Assembly (NCBI RefSeq): GCF_004854025.1
Contig: NZ_STGM01000002.1
Location: forward strand, 186,001-250,000
Direction: 5' to 3'
Source: Microbacterium hydrothermale
GTDB lineage: Bacteria > Actinomycetota > Actinomycetes > Actinomycetales > Microbacteriaceae
DNA length: 64,000 nucleotides
Shown: piece by piece, positions 63,760 to 64,000 of the stretch
Position numbering within the stretch: the stretch's first letter is position 1
How the letters are laid out: the number at the start of each line of letters is the position of its first letter
Program-made: the position numbers and the translations under genes
Notes under the pieces: generated by a model
The model's database searches: none
What the model saw: only the letters and a program-made list of their open reading frames with translations
What the model was told of the DNA's origin: nothing

Positions 63760-64000
63760 ATGGGCGCATTCGACGCCGTCATCGAGATCCCCCGCGGCAG
63801 CCGCGTGAAGTACGAGGTCGACCACGGCACCGGCCGCGTCTACCTCGACCGCATCCTCTACACGGTGTTCGGCTACCCGGCCAACTACGGCTTCTTCGAG
63901 AACACCCTCGGCGAAGACGGCGACCCGCTCGACGTGCTCGTGCTGCTCGACCGCGATCTGCACCCCGGCATCCTGGCCAAGGTGCGTCCCGTCGGCGTGC
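63760..64000 (+). CDS. ppa: Inorganic pyrophosphatase (partial, cut by the window end)
   Basis: The first 80 residues of a family I inorganic pyrophosphatase. [40 protein letters not shown] and [13 protein letters not shown] hold the conserved Lys, Tyr and metal-binding Asp residues. AAGGAG is 7 bases before the ATG at 63760. It is divergent from tilS; the 236 bases between hold no gene and must include its promoter. It hydrolyses pyrophosphate to drive biosynthesis. Confidence 0.93.
   Translation, partial: MGAFDAVIEIPRGSRVKYEVDHGTGRVYLDRILYTVFGYPANYGFFENTLGEDGDPLDVLVLLDRDLHPGILAKVRPVGV

Overview
This window is chromosomal DNA of a high-GC actinomycete. The gene content points to Microbacteriaceae, probably Microbacterium or a close relative: the ftsH-fol-DUF3180-PH-DUF2520-panC-lysS neighbourhood, the small DUF7882, DUF3072, DUF4192 and DUF1206 proteins, frequent GTG starts, and a very common word GGATGCC/GGCATCC. 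The base composition is near 70% GC throughout, except for a toxin-antitoxin pair (28.5-29.6 kb) and an A/T-rich operator near 45.15 kb. All coordinates, starts and family calls were read by eye from the sequence.

Layout. 0-5.4 kb: three DUF7882 paralogues, two divergent MarR regulators, DUF3072, an alpha/beta hydrolase and an FUSC transporter. 5.4-11.8 kb: a sugar operon (lipoprotein binding protein, two permeases, class II aldolase, ADP-dependent kinase-like protein) divergent from a DeoR regulator. 12-14.4 kb: a TasA/camelysin-like secreted protein and a SipW-type signal peptidase fused to a LamG domain. 14.4-25.8 kb: a catabolic region around a TetR regulator, with amidohydrolase and APC permease on one side and amidase, kinase/phospho-lyase fusion and agmatine-deiminase-like enzyme on the other; two similar palindromes mark both promoters. 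25.9-28.4 kb: DUF2520, panC and panB. 28.5-34.1 kb: VapBC45-like pair, tRNA-Ser(CGA), ldh, DUF4304, radA and palindromic intergenic DNA.

34.2-41.0 kb: a gamma-glutamylation operon (glutamine synthetase-like, GATase, aldehyde dehydrogenase, SDR, GntR) divergent from an ethanolamine-permease-like transporter. It looks like amino-alcohol rather than putrescine catabolism. 41-51.5 kb: housekeeping and membrane genes (argA, clpC, DUF2975/XRE pair, lipoprotein, cardiolipin synthase, DUF4192, lysS).

51.6-60.3 kb: a tightly overlapping minus-strand operon running ftsH, folE, folP, folB, folK, DUF3180, two PH-domain proteins, DUF2520 and a second panC-like gene. 60.4-64 kb: hpt, an MFS transporter, tilS and the start of ppa, cut by the window edge.

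Best candidates for new biology: the TetR-linked amidase/kinase-lyase/deiminase regulon; the signal peptidase that carries its own TasA-like segment; the two panC/DUF2520 modules with a diverged PanC; and the over-represented word GGATGCC, which also forms the stems of several terminators.
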